Below, one piece after another: positions 46,015-58,000 of a DNA stretch of 64,000 bases. Both the position numbers and the translations under genes were made by a program. The DNA lies in NCBI GenBank assembly GCA_029817715.1, contig JARUPY010000469.1:1-64000 (forward strand), in the 5' to 3' direction. How positions within the stretch are numbered: the first letter of the stretch is position 1; every line of letters starts with the position of its first letter. A model generated the notes under the pieces. It did no database searches. It saw only the letters and a list, made by a program, of their open reading frames with translations, and had not been told where the DNA came from. Origin of the DNA: Melastoma dodecandrum (Eukaryota > Streptophyta > Magnoliopsida > Myrtales > Melastomataceae).

Positions 46015-47009
46015 AATTCATATGATAGGCTAATGCTCAGAGATTTCATGCCACTTACCAAGTCACATACGCTAATACAACACCTCCATGACAGTTACCA
46101 AGTCAGAGATATCTAAAAAAATCTCAATGCTCATACCTACAGGAATGTTTTGGAAATATGATAGGCGATGAGATAGGGTTAGAGTGGAATGCGGATTAGA
46201 GGGTCATGGTGAGATAGGATTCAGGGGTCAAACTAGGTAAGGGGTTCTCCTTTTTGTTTGGGTTGGGTCCGGCTGCGAGGTGATGGGATTCGGGGCTTCG
46301 GGTCTGTATGAATTCGGCAACAGTGTCGGGAATGCTGGTTGGCGATCGGGGTGGGATGGGGTCGGCCTTCTCTTCAACTTATGGGTGTGGGTGTCGAATG
46401 GTGGTCGGAGGACAGGGTGTGAAAGGGTCGGATGCAAATGAGGAGGCGAGGACGGCTAGGGTTGGGGTTGGTATTGGGTTCGGACTGAGGGGTTGATGGT
46501 TGGCCGTCAGGGGTTATGGGTCAGCGGTTCGATTGGGGTCCAGAGTGAGTGGTGTTGGAGGTCATGGGTGGGTCATGTTCGGAGTAAGATGTTGGTGGTC
46601 GAGGTGAGTGGCGTTGGAGGTCGGGGATTGGGTTGGACTCAGGGTATGATGTTGTGGTCGGGGAGGGAATATGGTGGGTTGTTGGTAGAGGAGAATTCTA
46701 CTGAGGGCAAGGTTTGTGAGGAAACAGGGATTTTTCTCCGATTAGGATTTTCATGGGGAAAATTAGGGTAAAATAGGTGCAAACGGTGCCCCGACGTTAC
46801 TTGCCAAGTCAGCGCCACGTATGCCTCCATTAAGGAGGACAACTAACGGAGGGTAAAATAGTTTAACGACGAAACGTTGGAATATGCATCGATATTTTTC
46901 AAAGTTTAAGTTAAAATAGAAAAAAGTGTTAAACTTTAAGATATATTTAAAAATTTAACCTTTTTAAATATATAATTGGTTTATAAAACTATATTTGAAA
47001 TAGCAGTTG

Positions 47010-49300
47010 ACTTGTGAAATTTTCTAAATATCGTGCGTATGTTACTGTGGAGGACCGCAACATTCAGTTTGCAAATAAACTGGTATTTCGACCGTGACCC
47101 TATATTGAATAACTTAAGTCGTGGTTTGGGAACCCAAATTTATGTGGGTGAAGTCATCTCAGGTAAAATCGCAGTCCAAACTCGCGTCAATTACATTCCA
47201 TGATAAATCATGGTTTTGGACTGCGTCACCCGAATACATAGAAATTTTGTTAATTGAGTTTGGGTCGCGGTCTCGAACTGCGTCACTATCGAGGTTTAAG
47301 TGGAAATTGCTCTAGCCCCGAACTCATTTTGTTCGTCGTTAGGTTAAATCGAAATCGCCTCTGTCATCCCCATCCTTGACCCGTCGTCCCCGAACCCCTC
47401 TTCTATGATTCCGACGTCCCCTTTCTCAACATGATTGGCGTCCTCTATCCCGATTTTCTTAATCTCGACGACCACGATCCTGATCCCAGCTTCCTTGGTC
47501 CCAAGATTCTTCGCCCCAATGTCCAATAGCCGGTATAGTGATTGATTTTGAATTAATTGTAGATGAGTTGGGATTAGTAATTAGTTAAGGATTACTAGAT
47601 TAGTTTCGAATTGTTCAATTATTGATTATAATTCATTGAATGAAATGTGTCACTTCGATTTAGTTAGTTTGTGATTAGTGATTTTGATGGCTGAAGGATT
47701 GACTTTTTTATTGTAGGTATGGTTGGAGTATTCCCGAACTTGTAAGATCAACACTCTTTTATAATATTGATGCCCTTATTGCTTGTGAATGAGTGTTGAG
47801 TCATGGTAATGAAAGAGTTAATTACGATGGGGTTTAATTAAGTGGGTTATGATAAAAAATGACGTTGACTTTGATGGGTTTTTTTATGGTAGTAAATGTA
47901 GAGATGACGATGATGACGAGGATAACCATACTATCGCTACCATAATGCATTATGATGGTGATGTCAATACGTATGGGGAAATGTTTAATGATATTGATGA
48001 AATAGACGATAAGCAGGGCCTGAATGACAAATTTGAAACTGAAACAAATGAGACTAGTCTGTCTAGGAAACAAGTGGAGAAACCACTACCATTTTATCTA
48101 TATAGTGGTGATACTGAAAAGTTAGTTTTTAATGAGAATGGGGATGACTTTATCACTAATGATCAATTTCCTTACGGAATTCCACAAAAGGATAGTTCAA
48201 GTACAAAGTCATCTTATTCATACGGTAAATCCATTTCATATAATAATCATTATAATTATAAAATTGTCGAGTCAGATAGGAGGTTATGAACTTTCTTTTA
48301 TTTTGCATACAGATCTAGTTTCAAGTGGAGATTATGTGCGATGCAACATGCTTGCGATGATGAGTTTGATATTACGATAGTTGGTGGGTCGCATTTAGAT
48401 GTTGTCCTGCCCGATTCGATTGTAACATTATGTCACATTACTTCCCTTATTTTGTGAGATAATCCTCTGAAGTGAAAGTCCTTTTCCTACAAAATGTAAT
48501 AATTGAGTGATTCGACTATGAAGTTACTTGGAGATGCGTATGAGATGCAAAGATGAAGGCAATATCAATTGAATATGACGAATTATATTGAGTTGACACA
48601 TACATGGAATACAATACAAATCGTTAATTTCGCAACAATTGTAGTCTAACAATGGTGAATTATGAAGAAGAGGGATGCTAATTTCTTGGGTTACACAATT
48701 GACTGCAATACGTCCAAGAGATGAGTATTACAGTCTCCACTTCGATTGACCTTCAAGTTTCACTCCGGCAGCACCAGTGAAGGCTGCAAAAGATTCCCCC
48801 TTCATTGGTCCTTGCTTAGAATAACCAGTTTCGCATATCACACAATTCATTCTCGATAATTCGGAGGAGCAGGCTGACCTGGAAGAGGAAATACCATTGC
48901 GACGTTACGCGAGACGAAACAAAAGGCATGTCGGCAGGTGTGGTTGACATCAAATTCAGTTTCTTTCACTTTTGAAGTGATGGCTACTTTTATGTTTATT
49001 GTTTGACATTTTTTTAGAATGAGTGCTGAAAAATTTCTCAAATGTTACATGTGGCACGGTTTGAAACCATTTACCATGGGATGTAATTGATGCAATTCGG
49101 AACCGCGATTTACCATGGGATATAATTGACGTGATTCTGGAACGTGATTTTATGTTAGATGACTTCAACTATAAAAAGTCGATGTTTCCGTGATTTAAGT
49201 TTTCTGACCTATTGTCACGATCGGGAAACCCGACCTAAGAAATGGACGATACTTAAAAACTATCGTATTTTACCAACTTTTTTAAAACTCAACGATATTC
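47010..49300. mobile_element. Third, non-autonomous MULE-like element
   Basis: Bases about 47010-47215 resemble the reverse complement of about 49050-49300: TTTTCTAAATATCGT, CGACCGTGACCCTAT.TTGA, TTAAGTCGTGG, GAAGTCATCT, TAAAATC.C.GTCCA, CGCGTCAATTACATTCCATG. The right arm contains a 40-bp partial tandem repeat (TTTACCATGGGAT.TAATTGA). It has no transposase core, only an acidic 146-codon frame. The family differs from MULEs 1 and 2. Confidence 0.6.
47849..48289 (+). CDS. Acidic 146-aa ORF inside the third MULE-like element
   Basis: An open frame of 146 codons, rich in Asp, Asn, Tyr and Ser (for example CRDDDDDEDNHTIATIMHYD and NDQFPYGIPQKDS). There is no signal peptide, membrane segment or known domain. 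Its position between inverted ends and its acidic character resemble the linker between the N-terminal domain and the DNA-binding region of MULE transposases, and weak MULE-like sequence (WRLCA..DDEFDITIVGG) follows near 48330-48410. Probably a transposase fragment; a novel passenger gene is possible. Confidence 0.4.
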   Translation: MIKNDVDFDGFFYGSKCRDDDDDEDNHTIATIMHYDGDVNTYGEMFNDIDEIDDKQGLNDKFETETNETSLSRKQVEKPLPFYLYSGDTEKLVFNENGDDFITNDQFPYGIPQKDSSSTKSSYSYGKSISYNNHYNYKIVESDRRL

Positions 49301-49585
49301 TCGTGCAAACCTCAACAACACCCTCCTTCTATTCTTCCCTCGTTTAGCACATTTCCCATTTCTTTCTCTCTAAAATGAATTTTTTTAATGATAATTGATT
49401 GTACGAGAAAAATCACAAGAACATACTGAACCACATAATTCACCACATCAAATCTGGCAGGTTTGTTGTGATACTTCTAGGCCCACAACAATCACATCCA
49501 GAGGTCAGAAGGGATATAGGTTCACATCTAATTAATCAATAACTTCATTACATTCTAACACTATTCCTACACCCGCCAAAGTGGG

Positions 49586-50579
49586 CTACACCGTGGACGC
49601 GAAATCGGCTGTTGGGCCGGTGGGAGGGAAGGTGACATTGTCATACACGAGACCCGCAATGGCAGCCCCTATCAGTGGCCCGACCCAGTACACTGCCTGA
49701 TTCCTGAAGGTCCCTGCTACCAGGGCCGACCCGAAAGAGCACGCCGGGTTCATTGATCCCCCTGAGAATGGCCCTGTCGCCAGGACCCCTGCTCCTGCCA
49801 TGAATCCCACCATAATCGGCCCAATTGACGATAGCTTCCCCTGCCTTGGATCCCCGGCTGCGTACACCACGTACACTAGTACGAATGTCATGACGCCTTC
49901 CAGCATCGACGCCCCAAACCCAGTCATTTCTTGTGCAATTTTGAATGTCGGCACTGCCTGCGCCGTTTTAGACAATGTTGAAGAAACTCGAGACGCGATC
50001 ACCAATCCAGATGCAATGTGTTGGTGTTGTTGTTCACATTAACTATCGGCGAGCCCCTAGTCATGCTTAAAAAATGCACATAAATCGTCGTGGGCAGTCG
50101 GAGGGCAGTACCTGACCGGCAGTAGTGGATTTCATGAGGACAGATGCCATGACGGAAGCAAGCATCTGGGATATCCAATAAAAGATGGCCCTGGGAATGG
50201 TAATGTGGCCTCCGATAGCCTTTCCAAAAGTAACCGCAGGATTAATGTGACCACCGGATATGTTGGTGGAGATATAGATGACGGAAGCCAGAGCGAACGC
50301 GTTGCAGAGAGCGACCACCACAAGACTTGATGGCTCAGTGGATGCATCCGGCAGCATCTTCCCTGGAAGCCACGCACCAGAAAAAAAAAATTCAACATGC
50401 AAAAATGAAAGCCAAAACTAAAAAAATAAACACACAGGTGGACACACACGGGAGGACATCGCAGAGCCGACAACGGAGAGGACATAAAAGAAGGTGGAGA
50501 TGAATTCGGCAAGATAGAACTTGAAGGCATTGGCGGTGATGGAGTCACCGAAGCGTGCCGATAGTCCAGTTTGGGCCAT
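49586..50579 (-). CDS. TIP5;1: Tonoplast-intrinsic-type aquaporin, TIP5;1-like
   Basis: Three exons join in frame: 50579-50450, 50362-50112 and 49957-49586 (753 nt, 250 aa, normal TIP length), with GT/AG borders. Six membrane spans are expected. Both pore motifs are present: SGGHINPAVTFG in exon 2 and GGSMNPACSFGSALV in exon 3. Selectivity-filter residues that can be read are Asn in helix 2 (ALCNAFALA, where most TIPs have His), Gly before the second NPA and Cys after it, a set I associate with TIP5;1 rather than TIP1-4. TIP5;1 proteins move water and urea and are known from pollen mitochondria/vacuoles (family knowledge). It has no defects. The first intron (87 bp) and second (154 bp) are short. 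Confidence 0.93.
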
Positions 50580-51830
50580 TGTAGAGGAGGAAGGAGAAGA
50601 TGACAAGAAAAGAGGGAGGAAGAAGTGAGTGAGAGTTGGAGGGTTGTGAACGGTTTCTCTGTTTCGTGGCGTTTTAATTTTAGTTGTATATTTGAATTAA
50701 CTAACTGTTCCCGCCAAACCCACCCCCTGTCGTTTGTCAATTGGGTCTTGGGCCCAGTTTCTGGAATTGCATCAAGAAAGAAAGAAGAAAATGACAGGAT
50801 GATCTTATTATACAAAATCTCCCCTTGATGGCGCTGCCTGGGGTATCCGGCCTGCAAACTTTTCTCAGCCTGCTGGAAATGTGGGAGGGCTTCCTGGAAG
50901 TATGGGTGGGCATGTGAGGCACGCATCTCGGTCTGCAAGTGATGATGTCGCAAACATTACTTTCCAGACTAGTTGATTTTCCAGGTAGTGTCCCTCTGCC
51001 CAATGACATTGCTAAGGACAAGAATGTTGGATTGCTATAGTAGTTCATTGACTCCTAAAGTCGTTGAGGTGTTGATATGTGTACAAGATTGGCTAAGATC
51101 CCCTTTAACTCCTATTAATATAGAGAAAAACATGGAAAATGCAGAAAGATATGAATAAGGTATCTTAATTATTTTAACTTGAGTCATGTTGTTTTTTCTA
51201 CTTGCTAAGTTTGTATATCATACGCTCACATTTCATTTGTTTATATGACATGTTTATGTAGATTTTACCAATATTAATTCAGACATTACGGATGTTTGAA
51301 GGCTCAAAAGTTCGTCATTGAGGATTGCTCTAATTTTTGCATGTTTGAAGGTATCTTTGCTCATGTATCATATGATGATCTTATCCATGTCTTTCAGAGT
51401 TGTTGCAAAGAATTATTCACATGCAAATGATTGTGCCTTACCATGTTTTGACTCCTATTTCTTTACCTTATTTCTTCGTCGTTTGATATTATATTATCAT
51501 CATAACAAGGTGTAACTGGACTTGGGTGGATGTGGTGGATGCTAATTAAGCAGTAACCAAAATATTTCAATTAAGCGACGATTGGCCTTTTCTATAAGAC
51601 TCATGAGATGAATGAGCACCCTAAGTTTGCTCTTCTGAGGGATGGTCTGGCAACAATGCCAGTAGGTGCTATGCTTGAATGCATGTTACATTTGTTTGTC
51701 CCTTACCCTTTTTCTCTGTCGGGTCCACCCTTTTTTGCTTGCATGATTTCCTTTCTTTTCTCGTGAGGATACATTAGAAACCATATGTATCCAAATGATT
51801 TTGGATTATTGTTATTAGATTAATGGAGTG
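50580..51830. other. Aquaporin upstream region and gene-poor DNA
   Basis: Sequence just above 50580 is the upstream region of the TIP gene. Around 50830-51010 the plus strand shows Gly/Pro-rich coding-like words (NVGGLPGSMGGHVRHASRSA) in broken frames, a gene fragment I cannot name. The rest is AT-rich. Confidence 0.35.
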
Positions 51831-51859
51831 GATTTGATATGAAAGTGTTTAATAAGCAC

Positions 51860-52019
51860 ATGATACCGGATCTGGTACCAGAATCGGTACCAATAAGTTG
51901 GTTCTTGGGAGGTTCTTTAAGTCACATGGTAGGTTCTAAGTTCTAAAAATAATGAACCGGTTGTTATAGGGTAGGTTCCAGAACCGGAACCTACTCACCC
52001 TAAAACCTGATCATCCCTA
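51860..52019 (-). repeat. Fragment of a hAT-like non-autonomous element
   Basis: Read on the minus strand it begins CTAGGGATGATCAGGTTTTA, a plant hAT-like terminus (TAGGGATG..), followed by GGTTCCGGTTCTGGAACC-type sub-terminal words. No matching left end was found. Confidence 0.45.
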
Positions 52020-52599
52020 GCTTGGGGTTGGGGATGGAGTTAGGTGTGGTTAGTCGTTCCTTTTTTGTCATGCCTAAGATTCTTGAATCCACTTACGGTT
52101 TGTTGATTCTTAAATGCTGCCAAGGCTTGTTTAATTTAGTTTCTATTCTGGGTTGCTGCATTTGTCTAGAAAAATTAGGTTGTGCATTTGTGGGTGGCTG
52201 CTTCCCGAGTGTAAGTTATCATCAATATCTTATATGGGATACTTCCTAAATGTTTTCAATTATCAATAAAATAGGGATTAATTGAATAAGGTGGATTTGT
52301 TAATGTCATAGGTTTCCTTAGATAGGTCAACCTTTGTTCATATTTTTTCATGAGTGTATAATTAAGCCGAATTACAATTCAATTTCAACAAATATGGATA
52401 CATTACACATTACAATTGGAGATGAAATCACGTGAAATGTCGATGTCGATATGGGCGGTAATAAGAAAAAGAAAGGGGATCGGTCACTTGCACTTCATAT
52501 AGTGCGTATTTTTTGTGACTTATATGATATATATTTTTGTGAAATGAATTAAATTTGATCTGAGATTATGTATATGGTCAGATCATAGGATTACATCCA

Positions 52600-53260
52600 G
52601 ACTTGATGCAGCCCTAAGAAGATGATATCTTTAGTTAATTACCTTGACGATGAAAAGCGAGCAACATTGAGAGAAATTGAGTTTGATGGGCTCTTGCGTG
52701 TTGCTAGCAAGCATATCACCGAGTTTCATGATACTTGATAAGCAACTTTAATCCCTCTACTCGAGTAAAGGTAATCGACGGGATAGAACACCAATTCAAG
52801 CCAAGTGACATCGACGCTCTTATTAGCGCTTGATGTACTGACATTAAAGTTCCATTTAGCGGAACTATGGAAAACGTAGTTCCTAACTTGTTAAGGTACC
52901 TGAGCGGGGGAGGTTCTTATGTCATCGACTAAAAAGCAACTTTGGTTGCGTAAGGTGGTTGACGACACTTCAAGGCGGAGCTAATTCTATTCCTGTTGGG
53001 ATGTAACCACTGTTCCGGGTGCTGCATTTAATATTGGAAAATAATACATGTCTGTAACCCGTGATTTAGGAGTAGTTGCTACCTTTAATTGGGCGAAACA
53101 TGTATTATACTATCTTTGCGATTCCGTCAAAATTTTCAAGAGCAGATGCCTTAGATATATCGGTTGATGTGTGTCACTAGAGTTATGTATATATAGAGTT
53201 ACATCATGTTGTTACATATATTTGAATGTATCTTTGCCAATCTAGAGTTATCAAAATGAA
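52600..53260 (+). pseudogene. Transposon-borne PMD-like / Ulp1-linked ORF remnant
   Basis: Broken plus-strand frames spell a recognisable order: YLDDEKRATLREIEFDGLLR, FNPSTRVKVIDGIEHQFKPS then DIDAL, VPNLLRYLSGG, FKAELILFLLG, and LNWAKHVLYYLCDSVKIFKS then RYIG. This matches the N-terminal region of plant transposon proteins of the aminotransferase-like/PMD or DUF1985 type, often followed by a Ulp1 protease in MULE or CACTA elements. No Ulp1 catalytic motifs were identified downstream. Frameshifts and stops are frequent. Confidence 0.6.
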
Positions 53261-55098
53261 GATTATTATCTTGATATTCGATGAGCATCTTATATTTCAA
53301 AAAAAATTAGGGCAATATAATCCTTACGTAATGGCGATCCTATTCAACTTTCGGGTATTAAGATACATTTCAGTAGTTGATGAGTATCGTAATGGATTCC
53401 TAACATATCATAGGATTCTCGTTTTTCAAAATTCACGGTTTTCCAAACCCAAAAAATAGAGGAAATTCGAGGATTCCCAGAGGGTACAAATACTTTTATG
53501 CATATTTCTTTAGGTTGATCTATATTATACTCTATGCTTGTAAGATGATACAACTACTAGCTACTGCTCCTAGAAATACAACCATCCCTACCCCTCACGT
53601 CAATCCCATGAGGCTCTTATCCATTCTCATTCGATCACGACGAGGGAGTAAGTTTAAATTGAAAAACTCGCATTGCTTTTAGGGATAATCGGGTTTATTC
53701 ATTTTATTGAATCAGCTGATGGATTTCATACTTCTTTTTCAAATTTTTATACATTCAAGTACACGACGAATAATGAGAGATTATCTTGTGCGTACACACA
53801 CTGTTATGTGTGGATTGGGATAATGCGATGCTGCATTCTATTTGTAGAAGTATCAAACACGGACGCTTTAAATGTGATACGTTGTTTGAATTATATTAAT
53901 AAGCATGTGACATTAATAGGGTTATTGTGTTTTAAAGTGTACGTGTGTCACTATGTTGAGGTTGTAAAAGGGAACAAATTTCTCAGACCCTCTTGAAAAT
54001 GGTCATGCATATGTGCAATGTGATGGGATCAAATTGATTGGGTTATTCGACAATTGAATGTTTGTTAGAATCTGATTATTTTGTGTCTAAAGTTAGGCCA
54101 TGTAACAACGTAAATGTTTTAGCGTAACCAATAATATTCATTGCTACAACATTTGATTGTCGCGTCATGAAGATCCTCAACCAATAGGAGATCCGAAAAC
54201 CTTGCTCGGAGATATTGGCTCCTTGATGAACTTCCCATGCGATGATTGCTCTTTGGGAGATAATGTCCTAACGTGGAATCCTTGTGGTAGAAGATGCACG
54301 TAAGCTGGACGACCGGTCACACCCAATTCACCAAGAGGTGCCTCTTCCCAAGGTAAGATTAAAATTCAAGGATTCAAACTATAGCATTTGTCCTCTGAAA
54401 GATATTTATACATGAGAGTGTATCATTGACGAATTAGGGGAAAAAGATTAGCAACGTCTAGACACGTCACAGTTCAAAGAGGAAGCCGAGTGCTCTGACG
54501 ACTTCTCATTAGAAGCTTACTACGGTGTTCTGTCCAGAGTTGTGCAACAATTTAAGAAGTATAACCTGCATTTGGATGCTTCAGCTTACGGTATTGGAGT
54601 TCCTCATAAATCACGAGGTTTTCTTTTTGCTTTATTCTCTTCCTTCTACATAGGAAGTCCAAAAACTAAGTTCAAAAAAGTATTTTTCCAAATCAGATTG
54701 GGATATTCTAAACTATGCATGGGGAAGGTTCACTATCCTAGGTTTGTACCAAACTTGTTCTTGTCATGTGAATTTAGTTCTCTTCTTGTTTTAATCTCCG
54801 AATGTTTGTCGTATATCCAAACCGTGTAAACCTTTGTTATTGCAACGAGATTCTTTATCTTGCGGATACAGTTAGCAGATCAATCCATGTTATAATGTTC
54901 TGGAAACCATCGCAATGGAATCATAATGATATAAGAATGCAATAAATGTGCTGAGTCTGTAATGATTGCCTACCATAGAGTCTTAGATGTTAAATACCGT
55001 ATATTGCAGATTATCGACTTTCATGAACCGACGCTGAACAGTAACAAGAACAATGAGCCTAAAAGAGCCTTTTACCTCACAAGATGGTTAGGGGTTAG
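53261..55098. other. AT-rich region, probable decayed transposon
   Basis: Short frames (such as 53673-53996 and 54542-54829) show no motif. The region may continue the PMD-like element above. Nothing firm can be assigned. Confidence 0.3.
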
Positions 55099-58000
55099 TG
55101 TAGATACCCCAAATCAATTTTTTTTAAAACAAAATAAGCGATCGAAAGTGAGGCCAGCGACTTTTGAGTTCAAAAAATAATTTAACTCAACTTTCCACAC
55201 TAAACGAGAATTGGATTAGAAAAGTTTACCTTAATGAAAGTAATTAAGGTTAAACAATCAACCACTAAACCGAGATTTTAGTAAGTTGAAAATTTGAAGT
55301 TTTTCGCAATTTTCAATTAGGTTCATGTTACATTTCTTGATCTTTTAGAATTTTACAAAACCATCCCTTGACATGGTTAGATAACCAATTTCAAATTGAA
55401 AATTATTTACATAAAACTAATTTCTTAATAACATTTTTGTAGACATAGTTAAAGTTACATTTTTACATTTTCAATGCTTTTTATCATTTAGATCAAGTTC
55501 ATTCATTTTTAATTTGATGCCTGAGCACATGTACATGAACTTAGGCCCTTAATGATAAGGTGAAAATGGCCAAAACCCAACAATTACCAATTGAAATAAT
55601 TAATCATTAAAAGATGACGAATTTTTATAATTTTTTTCATATTTTTTAGTTCCCTCAAAAAGTTTGTTGAAGTTTAACATTTCATTATCATTTGACATGA
55701 ATTTTCATTTTAATTTCTAACAACTCATTCTAACAAATTGGCCAACCTAAAAATCAAGAAGTTTGAGAGCCTCAGTCATTTTAGCTTCCCCAGCACGCTT
55801 CCCTTCATCTAATAAATTAAAAAAAAAAGAAAGCCTTCCCAACTTTTTTCATGTAATATGAAAGGATTTTTCTTTGGGGGCGGAAACAGGATCAGTTGCA
55901 ACAAATTCTCCAGCTCAAGTCGTCTCGGAGCTCCCTCCTTCGTCTCGTTTCTCTTCGGTGGGGCAGAATGATGCGAAATTGGGCGCATCATCTCGTTTCT
56001 CCCAATTCCTTTAAGTAATCTGTTTAAACATCTTTTTAATTAGTATTTCGTTTTCTTTATTTTGAGCTTATTTGGAATCTACGTTTAACCCATTTTGTGT
56101 CATCTATATATAGGACCTTTGTGTTTAGGGTTAAAAAAGAACCTTGAAGCTTTTACCCAAATTTGACAGCCAAAAAATTCTTGTATGAAGTTTGCGCAAC
56201 TTCTCTTATCGTAGCGTAACGAGGTTTTGTCTGAGCATTCTCATAATCGGTGATATTTCTGTATCCGATTGTGTGGTGTTCAACCCTCGTGACGGTCTTG
56301 GTGGTGCTTCGGCTGTATCCAACAGCGGTCCAAGTTCTATTCCCCTCGTTCAGTTTTGGTAGTGCTTCGGCTGTATCCAACGGCAGTTCAAGTTTTATCC
56401 CGTTAGTTTGTTTGCCTTGGTTTGGTTTACATTGTTCCCTTTCGTTCGGTTTCGTCTCCGTCGTTGTCTTTTCCCGTTTCCGCGGTTGGGTAACCCGTCA
56501 CAGAGGAAACACGATCTATGTTCCTGATATTTGCGTCCGCTTCGATTGATCTTCCTACGGGGTCTTGAGCTCCTCCACCGTCTGTCTCTCTCGTCAAGGT
56601 AAAGTCTCTGGTTATGGCAGAACCCTGGCCTCCCTTTCCCCTGCCAGCTACGGCCACAGCAGCTCCTCCGAAGCTCTTCTTTCATCAACCCCCCTTTTCC
56701 CAGCGACGATCTGTCAGCAACAACAACCTGTGTTGGTCATTCTCCTTCTCGAAGCTAAGGTCAGGGATGAAATGAGATGGAACATTGAAGAGGCTCCGAC
56801 AATGGCTGGAGCGGAGATAAAAGAGAGCCCACCCGTTCTATTGTCCATGAAATATGTTGATCAAGTCAAATTTACTTGTCATTTCTCTGCCTTGTGCTTC
56901 TGGTCTGATTCGTTCTCATGATGAACTACTGGTCTGGTTATTTAATTTTTTGTCGTTGGTTTACACATTTTTGTGAGCTCCTGGCCTAGTTATTTCAATT
57001 CTGTTACTAGTTGTGCGTTTTTGTTTTGAGTTTCTGATTCGGTTGTCAATTTATGCCTATTTATCCATGATTCTCTTGTCTGATAATCCCAAATCTGCTA
57101 CTGCTTTGGCTTTTTGATACTAGTGATTCATTGTCAGCTGATTCTCTGTCGTTCCCTCCGATTTCGCCATATAAAAAAAAAAAACTCCTCGTCTGCATGT
57201 TGTTGAAGCACTCCTGCTGGTTGGAATCTTCTCATGTCTTGCTGTTACAATTCTTTTGTTGTCTATACTTGTGTTTCATCCTCACGGTGTTGCAATTTTG
57301 GGTTTGTCGTTGGTCCAGATTTTTTTACATTTACGCGGTGTTTGTTTGGAAAGGAAAGGGGAGGAAATGAAGGGGAAATTTGCTTCTCGAGAAAATTCTC
57401 TCTATCATTTTTTACCTTTCTCTCCTTTTCCTTCCCTTTCTTTTCTTTTCCGCGGTATTCAAACACAGCCTTAGCCTTATTGATGATGCACTCAAGCTTC
57501 TCCTCCTCACGGGCTGATTTGCTGGTATTTGAGTTAACTGTTAGTTTGTTTGAGTATTATCAGTTTGTGGATTTCTTAGTTGCAATTACTGGTTTGCGTG
57601 TTCTACTTTCTCCTTAATTTTGTTTTGCTGCTCAACTCGCTCGTGTTTCAGTTGAAGATTCACCATTGTTCTGTTTCCTGATATGTTTCCGTTTCAGCCG
57701 CAACTTCGTTGCGTTCGTTGTTTAATCTGTATACGTTCTGGCTGTAGTCTCGTCGTCAATGGCGTCCCTTTTGATCATTTGTTCTGAGTAAGCCCTTCGA
57801 TATCGGCTGCTGATTTGAACCTACTCTAGTCTGGTTATCTTTCTGCCGTTATTGGTTGACTGATTTCTGCTAAGTCGAAACCAAGATCATTGGGAACTCC
57901 TAACATTCGGAGAATGAAGTCTTGCGACGGTAAGCAATCTCATTCAATATCTCATTTGAATTTCATTTAATTGACATGGGTTTGATGTCTGTCTTGCTCC

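Larger units (their letters stand above)
42800..46965 (+). mobile_element. Mutator-like element 2 with about 450-bp inverted ends
   Basis: Sequence from about 42800 to 43330 matches the reverse complement of about 46430-46965. Shared blocks include GCCGCTGACTTG / CAAGTCAGCGCC, CACCGTTTGCACC, ATTTTACCCTAA, CTCACAAACCTT, ACAACCCACCATA and repeated CTCCAACGCCACTCACC / GAGTGGCGTTGGAG words. The internal content is a MULE transposase remnant on plus and a GRF gene on minus. The exact ends and target duplication are uncertain in the A/T-rich flanks. Confidence 0.8.

Noticed and set aside
50132..50953. 273-codon minus-strand frame across the aquaporin start
   Set aside because: Its frame differs from the aquaporin exons, and it is low in motif content. 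The exon-joined TIP frame explains the conservation here.
56565..56921. 118-codon frame and nearby LINE-ORF1-like words (SVSNNNLCWSFSFSKLR)
   Set aside because: The resemblance to plant L1 ORF1 is only suggestive and no endonuclease or RT follows; not strong enough to list as a LINE.
57131..57617. Hydrophobic frames suggesting a membrane protein
   Set aside because: They come from T-rich DNA (Phe/Leu/Ser bias) with no start context or conserved motif, and lie within the candidate long LTR.
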